Below are positions 59,804 to 64,000 of a stretch of 64,000 nucleotides of DNA, in pieces. The stretch is from NCBI RefSeq assembly GCF_019049245.1, contig NZ_JAGMUK010000025.1:1-64000 (forward strand). The letters are read 5' to 3'. How positions within the stretch are numbered: position 1 is the stretch's first letter; each line of letters begins with the position of its first letter. The DNA is from Streptomyces sp. AC555_RSS877 (GTDB taxonomy: Bacteria; Actinomycetota; Actinomycetes; Streptomycetales; Streptomycetaceae). The notes beneath the pieces were generated by a model. That model was not told where the DNA came from, made no database searches, and saw only the letters and a program-made list of their open reading frames with translations. The position numbers were made by a program, and so were the translations under genes.

Positions 59804-61144
59804 GTGACTGCCGTCCAATCGCCCCCCGCGCCCCCCACGGTGATAAAACGACCCAGGGTGGTGGCCCGCACGGGCCTGTACGCCGTGCTGGCCGCGAACG
59901 CGGCCGTGGTGACCTACTTCTTCACCGAGGCCGGCTTCGCGTCGAACGCCCTCATCGTGCTGGGCCGGCTGGCGGGTCTGTACGGTGCGCTCCTGATGGC
60001 CTTCCAGCTGGTGCTGGTGGCCCGGCTGCCCTGGCTCGACCGCCGCATCGGGATGGACCGGCTCACCTCCTGGCACCGCTGGACCGGCTTCGGCATCCTC
60101 TTCACACTGCTCGCGCACGTCGTCTTCATCAGCTTCGGCTACGCCGAGTCCTCCGGCATGGACCCGGTCAGCCAGCTGGTCGACCTCGCCGAGACCGTCG
60201 AGGGCGTGCTCCGCGCGGTCGTCGCGATGGCGATCATCATCGTGGTGGGCGCCGTCTCGGGCCGCTACGCCCGGCGCCGCCTCGCGTACGAGACCTGGCA
60301 CTTCATCCACCTGTACACCTACGTCGCCGTGGTGCTGGCCTTCACCCACCAGGTAGCGGTCGGCACCAGCTTCACCTCGTCGTCCGCCGCCACGACGTAC
60401 TGGTACGGCGTGTGGGGCGTCGCGCTCACCTCGGTGTTCCTCGGCCGCCTGGTGCTGCCGCTGTGGCGCAACTGGCGCCACCAGCTGCGCGTCACCGCGG
60501 TCGTCCCCGAGTCCGACAACGTCGTCTCGGTCTACATGACCGGCCGCGACCTCGACCGCATGCCCGCCCGGGCCGGCCAGTTCTTCCTGTGGCGCTTCAT
60601 GACCCGGGACCGCTGGTGGCAGGCCAACCCCTTCTCCCTGTCGGCCGCGCCCGACGGCCGCACCCTGCGCCTGACCGCCAAGGCCGCGGGCGCCGGCAGC
60701 GCCTCCCTGCGGCACGTCAAGGTCGGCACGCGCGTCTTCGCCGAGGGCCCCTACGGCGCCTTCACCGCTCTGCACCGCACCCGCCCCGAGTCCGTGCTCA
60801 TCGCCGGCGGCGTCGGCGTCACGCCCATCCGCGCCCTCCTGGAGGAACTGCAGGGCCACGCTGTCGTCATCTACCGCGTCGCCACCGACCGGGACGCGGT
60901 CCTCTACGACGAGCTGCGCGACCTCGCGGACGCCAAGGGCTGCGAACTGCACCTGGTGACCGGCCCCGCCGTCCCGGACAGGCTGGCGCCCGGCGAGCTG
61001 GCCCGGCTGGTGCCGGACATCGCCGACCGGGACGTCTTCCTGTGCGGGCCGCCGCCGATGATGAACGCGGTGCTGGGCAGCCTGCGCGAGCTGGACGTGC
61101 CCAAGCCGCAGATCCACTTCGAGCGCTTCAGCCTGGCGGGATGA
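59804..61144 (+). CDS. Ferric reductase-like transmembrane flavocytochrome
   Basis: 446 aa. Six-helix ferric-reductase domain (about 20-210) with haem-ligand histidine candidates in SWHRWTGFG, AHVVFISFG, TWHFIHLYTYVAV and FTHQVAV. The C-terminal FAD/NAD(P)H-binding domain includes NPFSLSAAP (FAD), GGVGVTPIRALLEEL (pyridine nucleotide) and FLCGPPPMM. It moves electrons from cytoplasmic NAD(P)H across the membrane. With the FMN-binding protein and ApbE immediately behind it, the acceptor is probably the covalently flavinylated protein outside. GAGCTCGCCGAG ribosome region. Confidence 0.93.
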   Translation: MTAVQSPPAPPTVIKRPRVVARTGLYAVLAANAAVVTYFFTEAGFASNALIVLGRLAGLYGALLMAFQLVLVARLPWLDRRIGMDRLTSWHRWTGFGILFTLLAHVVFISFGYAESSGMDPVSQLVDLAETVEGVLRAVVAMAIIIVVGAVSGRYARRRLAYETWHFIHLYTYVAVVLAFTHQVAVGTSFTSSSAATTYWYGVWGVALTSVFLGRLVLPLWRNWRHQLRVTAVVPESDNVVSVYMTGRDLDRMPARAGQFFLWRFMTRDRWWQANPFSLSAAPDGRTLRLTAKAAGAGSASLRHVKVGTRVFAEGPYGAFTALHRTRPESVLIAGGVGVTPIRALLEELQGHAVVIYRVATDRDAVLYDELRDLADAKGCELHLVTGPAVPDRLAPGELARLVPDIADRDVFLCGPPPMMNAVLGSLRELDVPKPQIHFERFSLAG

Positions 61145-61154
61145 GGAAGACACC

Positions 61155-61559
61155 GTGAAACGAGCAATCCCTGTCGTGGTTCTGAGCATCGCGGGCCTGG
61201 TCCCCGTCTGGCTCTACCAACCGTCGGCCGACACGTCCACCGTCCAGGTCATCACGCCCGCCCCGTCTTCGTCCCCCTCGTCCGGGACCTCGGGATCCTC
61301 CTCCCACGTCGTCGCGGGCCCGACCGTGACGACGGAGAAGGGCCCCGTGCAGGTGGAGGTGACCTTCGAGGGCGACGAGATCAGCTCCGTGAGGATGCTT
61401 CAGCAGCCGAACCACCCGCAGACCACGGCGGCGGTGCCGAAGCTGATCGCCCAGACGCTTCAGGCGCAGAGCGCGGACGTCGACACGGTGTCCGGCGCGA
61501 CCATCACCAGCGACGGCTACCGGGAGTCCCTCCAGGCCGCGATCGACGCGAAGGGCTGA
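61155..61559 (+). CDS. FMN-binding domain protein, membrane-anchored
   Basis: 134 aa. N-terminal uncleaved helix or signal (IPVVVLSIAGLVPVWLY), a Ser/Pro-rich linker (residues 35-52), and one FMN-bind domain. The flavinylation motif SGATITS is at residues 113-119, with Thr116 as the expected site of phosphoester-linked FMN. Starts 10 nt after the flavocytochrome gene and ends 5 nt before apbE, so the three are one operon. Extracytoplasmic electron carrier. Confidence 0.93.
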   Translation: MKRAIPVVVLSIAGLVPVWLYQPSADTSTVQVITPAPSSSPSSGTSGSSSHVVAGPTVTTEKGPVQVEVTFEGDEISSVRMLQQPNHPQTTAAVPKLIAQTLQAQSADVDTVSGATITSDGYRESLQAAIDAKG

Positions 61560-61564
61560 CCGTC

Positions 61565-62305
61565 ATGCACCGCGTCGAACACGTCATGGGCTTCCCGGTC
61601 TCACTGCGGGTCGACGACGAGCACATCCCCGAATCGGCCGCGGACGCGGTGTTCGCGTGGCTGCACGAGGTCGACGTCCGGTTCAGTCCGTTCAGGCCCG
61701 ACAGCGAGGTGTCGCGCCTCGACCGCGGCGAGCTGTCGCCGGGAGATCTCAGCGCGGACCTGCGCGAGGTCCTCGACCTGTGCGAGCACTACCGGGCCGC
61801 CACCGGCGGCGCCTTCGACGTACGGCTGCCCGGCCGCGGCCTCGACCCCTGCGCGGTGGTCAAGGGCTGGTCGGTGCAGCGGGCGGCGGAACTGCTGACG
61901 GCGGCCGGGGCGACGCGCTTCTGCCTCAACGCGGGCGGTGACGTGGTCGCCGCCGGCGGTCCCTGGCGCGTGGGCGTACGGCACCCCGAACACGCCGACA
62001 AGCTGTGCACCGTCCTGGAGGTCACCGACGGCGCGGTCGCCACCTCCGCCCGCTACGAGCGCGGCGACCACATCATCGACGGCCGCACCGGCCGCCCGGC
62101 GACCGGTCTGCTCAGCCTGACCGTCGTCGCCCCGACCCTCACCGAGGCGGACTCGGTCGCCACGGCGGCCTTCGCGATGGGCGCCGAGGGCGTCGAGTGG
62201 GCCGCCGGGCAGCCCGGGTGCGAGGTGTTGGCCGTGGACGCCGAGCGGCGGGTCCTTCGGACGCCGGGGTTCCCCGTCGCGGGGGAGGACGCGGCGGCCG
62301 CATGA
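61565..62305 (+). CDS. apbE: FAD:protein FMN transferase
   Basis: 246 aa. ApbE fold: N-terminal MGFPVSLRV, FSPFRPDSEVSRLDRGE, ATGGAFDVRLP, CAVVKGWSVQRAAELL, LNAGGDV, and the catalytic-end region DHIIDGRTGRPATGLLSLTVVAPTLTEADSVATAAFAMG, with the Asp and Thr/Ser residues that bind Mg2+/FAD. No lipobox, shorter than proteobacterial ApbE (about 330 aa), as is common in actinobacteria. Attaches FMN to the upstream protein. Confidence 0.95.
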   Translation: MHRVEHVMGFPVSLRVDDEHIPESAADAVFAWLHEVDVRFSPFRPDSEVSRLDRGELSPGDLSADLREVLDLCEHYRAATGGAFDVRLPGRGLDPCAVVKGWSVQRAAELLTAAGATRFCLNAGGDVVAAGGPWRVGVRHPEHADKLCTVLEVTDGAVATSARYERGDHIIDGRTGRPATGLLSLTVVAPTLTEADSVATAAFAMGAEGVEWAAGQPGCEVLAVDAERRVLRTPGFPVAGEDAAAA

Positions 62306-62515
62306 CGCCCGGCCGCGATGCTGGACGGACCGCCGGAACGAAACGACGCCCCACCGCCGGAGCAGGCGGGCCCTTCCGGCCCGCCACCCGGGAGAACCGG
62401 CCACTCGTCCGACAAGGGCCCGCAACACACGAGGTCTAGACTCTCCCCGCAACGGCCTGCACGAGCGTGACCGAAAACGGGCAGCTTCTGCCAAACCCGA
62501 GGGGTATTCGGCGTT

Positions 62516-63682
62516 TTGATACGGATAGATTCAGTCACCAAGCGGTACCCGGACGGCACGGTGGCGGTCGACCGGCTCTCGTTGGAGATACCCGACCGCT
62601 CGATCACCGTCCTCGTCGGACCCTCGGGCTGCGGGAAGACGACGACCCTGCGCATGATCAACCGGATGGTCGAGCCCAGCGAGGGCACCATCCTCCTCGA
62701 CGGCAAGGACATCCTGCAGCAGCCCGTCAACACGCTCCGCCGGTCCATGGGTTACGTCATCCAGAACGCCGGGCTCTTCCAGCACCGCACGATCGTCGAC
62801 AACATCGCCACCGTGCCCCGCATGCTCGGCTGGGGCAAGGACAAGGCCCGGGCGCGGGCGCGTGAGCTGATGGAGCGCGTCGGTCTGGACGCCGGGCTCG
62901 CCAAGCGGTACCCCTACCAGCTGTCCGGCGGACAGCAGCAGCGCGTCGGTGTGGCCCGGGCGCTCGCCGCCGACCCGCCGGTGCTGCTCATGGACGAGCC
63001 GTTCTCCGCCGTCGACCCCGTCGTCCGCAAAGGGCTTCAGGACGAACTCCTGCGCCTCCAGGAGGAGTTGGGCAAGACCATCGTCTTCGTCACCCACGAC
63101 ATCGACGAGGCCGTCAAGATCGGCACGATGGTCGCCGTGATGCGCACCGGCGGCAAGCTGGCCCAGTTCGCGCCGCCCGCCGAGCTGCTGTCCAGCCCCG
63201 CCGACGCCTTCGTCGAGGACTTCCTCGGCGCGGACCGCGGCATCCGGCGGCTGTCCTTCTTCTCCTCCACAGGACTCGACCTGCTGACCGCGCCGATCGT
63301 CGCGATCGACGCCACCGCCGAGCAGATCGCCGCCCGCAGCGCGGCCGACACCCCCTACCTCCTCGTCACCGACCTGGACGGCAGGCCCCTCGGCTGGAGC
63401 GAGCCGCGGGACCTGACCGCCGGCGCCGTCGAGGCGGCGGAACTCCTGCCGTACGGGCGGCCGTTCGTGGCCGGCAAGGACTCGTTGCGGGCCGCCCTCG
63501 ACTGCGCGGTGCTCTCGCCCACCGGCTGGGCCGTCGCCGTGGACGGCGAGGGCCGGGCAGCCGGAGTCGTCTCCCAGCAGGCCATCGGCGAGGCGATCCG
63601 CGGCGCCCACGCGGAAGGCCGTACGAACGGCGGGAGTTCCGCCGCCTCGACGGTCACCAAGGCCGCACGGATCGCGCCGTGA
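62516..63682 (+). CDS. Glycine betaine/proline-type ABC ATPase with CBS region
   Basis: 388 aa, TTG 62516; no ATG or GTG is close and the ribosome site is weak. Walker A GPSGCGKTT (residues 36-44), signature LSGGQQQR, Walker B VLLMDEPFSAVDP and THDIDEAVKIG. The tail (residues 250-370: ..VAIDATAEQIAARSAADTPYLLVTDLDGRPLGWSEPRDL..) resembles the tandem CBS domains that sense ionic strength in OpuA/OpuC. Likely osmoprotectant uptake. Overlaps the permease gene by 4 nt. Confidence 0.93.
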   Translation: MIRIDSVTKRYPDGTVAVDRLSLEIPDRSITVLVGPSGCGKTTTLRMINRMVEPSEGTILLDGKDILQQPVNTLRRSMGYVIQNAGLFQHRTIVDNIATVPRMLGWGKDKARARARELMERVGLDAGLAKRYPYQLSGGQQQRVGVARALAADPPVLLMDEPFSAVDPVVRKGLQDELLRLQEELGKTIVFVTHDIDEAVKIGTMVAVMRTGGKLAQFAPPAELLSSPADAFVEDFLGADRGIRRLSFFSSTGLDLLTAPIVAIDATAEQIAARSAADTPYLLVTDLDGRPLGWSEPRDLTAGAVEAAELLPYGRPFVAGKDSLRAALDCAVLSPTGWAVAVDGEGRAAGVVSQQAIGEAIRGAHAEGRTNGGSSAASTVTKAARIAP

Positions 63683-64000
63683 ACGGCTTCTTCGACATCC
63701 CCAGCGACCTCCAGCACAGCTGGCTCGGCCTCGTCGGCCTGCACCTGCGCGAGGCCCTGCTGCCGGTGCTGGCCGGGCTGGTGATCTCGCTGCCGCTCGC
63801 CCAACTGTGCGTGCGCTTCCGCTGGCTGTACCCGCCGGTGCTGTGGATCACGACCGTGCTGTACGCCATCCCCTCGCTCGCCTTCTTCGTGCTCCTCATC
63901 GACTACACCGGACAGACCGAGCTCACGGTGATGATCCCGCTCACCGTCTACAGCCTCGTCGTCCTGGTCCCGTCGATCGTCGACGGCGTCCGCTCGGTGC
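63679..64000 (+). CDS. Glycine betaine-type ABC permease (partial, runs off the window)
   Basis: The first 107 residues are visible from GTG 63679 (GTGA overlap). FFDIPSDLQHSWLGLVGLHLREALLPVLAGLVISLPLAQLCVRFRWLYPPVLWITTVLYAIPSLAFFVLLIDYTG is typical of OpuCB/OpuBB permeases. At least two membrane helices are included before the window ends. Partner of the preceding ATPase; binding protein expected beyond the edge. Confidence 0.92.
   Translation, partial: MNGFFDIPSDLQHSWLGLVGLHLREALLPVLAGLVISLPLAQLCVRFRWLYPPVLWITTVLYAIPSLAFFVLLIDYTGQTELTVMIPLTVYSLVVLVPSIVDGVRSV

Noticed and set aside
1..64000. tRNA, rRNA, tmRNA, riboswitch
   Set aside because: None was recognised on either strand by eye. A covariance-model search would be needed to exclude small RNAs.

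Overview
The window is high-GC, densely packed DNA with frequent 4-nt ATGA/GTGA gene overlaps, GTG/TTG starts, actinobacterial regulator families (LacI, PucR, RpiR, OmpR) and almost no repeats. It is very probably a Streptomyces chromosome. No rRNA, tRNA, CRISPR array or intact insertion sequence was seen. Function calls come from reading the translated sequence and recognising motifs; no database search was run.

Layout. 1-3.9 kb: RibD-C reductase, an unknown small protein, murC and msrB (housekeeping). 3.9-10.7 kb: a catabolic block read leftward (polysaccharide deacetylase/allantoinase-fold enzyme, APC permease, two SDR dehydrogenases, ureohydrolase) with a divergent PucR regulator, which suggests nitrogen-compound use. 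10.8-13.3 kb: an unknown protein, then a decayed stretch with one frameshifted gene and a LysR remnant. 13.3-16.7 kb: LacI regulator, two LacI-type operators, a secreted GH5 enzyme, and a flippase-like membrane protein. 16.9-33.3 kb: an intracellular glycan-use region: two GH3 enzymes, a GH-A clan hydrolase, GlcNAc-type kinase, sugar ABC importer, large GH38 alpha-mannosidase, an RpiR regulator and a SIS-domain protein. A repeated TGGTT(N5)AACCA-like motif lies at several of its promoters and is probably the RpiR operator. None of the hydrolases here has a signal peptide, so the model is import of an oligosaccharide followed by cytoplasmic trimming.

33.5-45.1 kb is the most interesting part. 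A Zur/Fur-type box precedes a ten-gene, translationally coupled operon: ATP-grasp ligase, DUF364 (putative metal-chelation family) protein, cysteine-synthase-like PLP enzyme, enolase-superfamily epimerase, MFS exporter, SAM methyltransferase, and a complete Opp/Nik-type importer (binding protein, two permeases, fused double ATPase). This has the logic of a small-molecule metallophore system (make, export, re-import, metal-repressed) but lacks NRPS, NIS-synthetase, nicotianamine-synthase and opine-dehydrogenase genes. It may be an undescribed metallophore type.

45.1-50.4 kb: polyprenyl-type membrane protein, membrane-anchored molybdopterin oxidoreductase with a small membrane partner, methyltransferase, DUF2064 protein and family-2 glycosyltransferase, then an orphan response regulator. 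51.4-56.3 kb: a livHMGF branched-chain amino acid/urea-type ABC system with a convergent binding protein. 56.4-59.7 kb: NAD-dependent epimerase and a two-component system. 59.8-62.3 kb: ferric-reductase-like flavocytochrome, FMN-binding protein and ApbE flavin transferase, an extracytoplasmic electron-transfer module. 62.5 kb to the edge: glycine-betaine-type ABC ATPase and the start of its permease.
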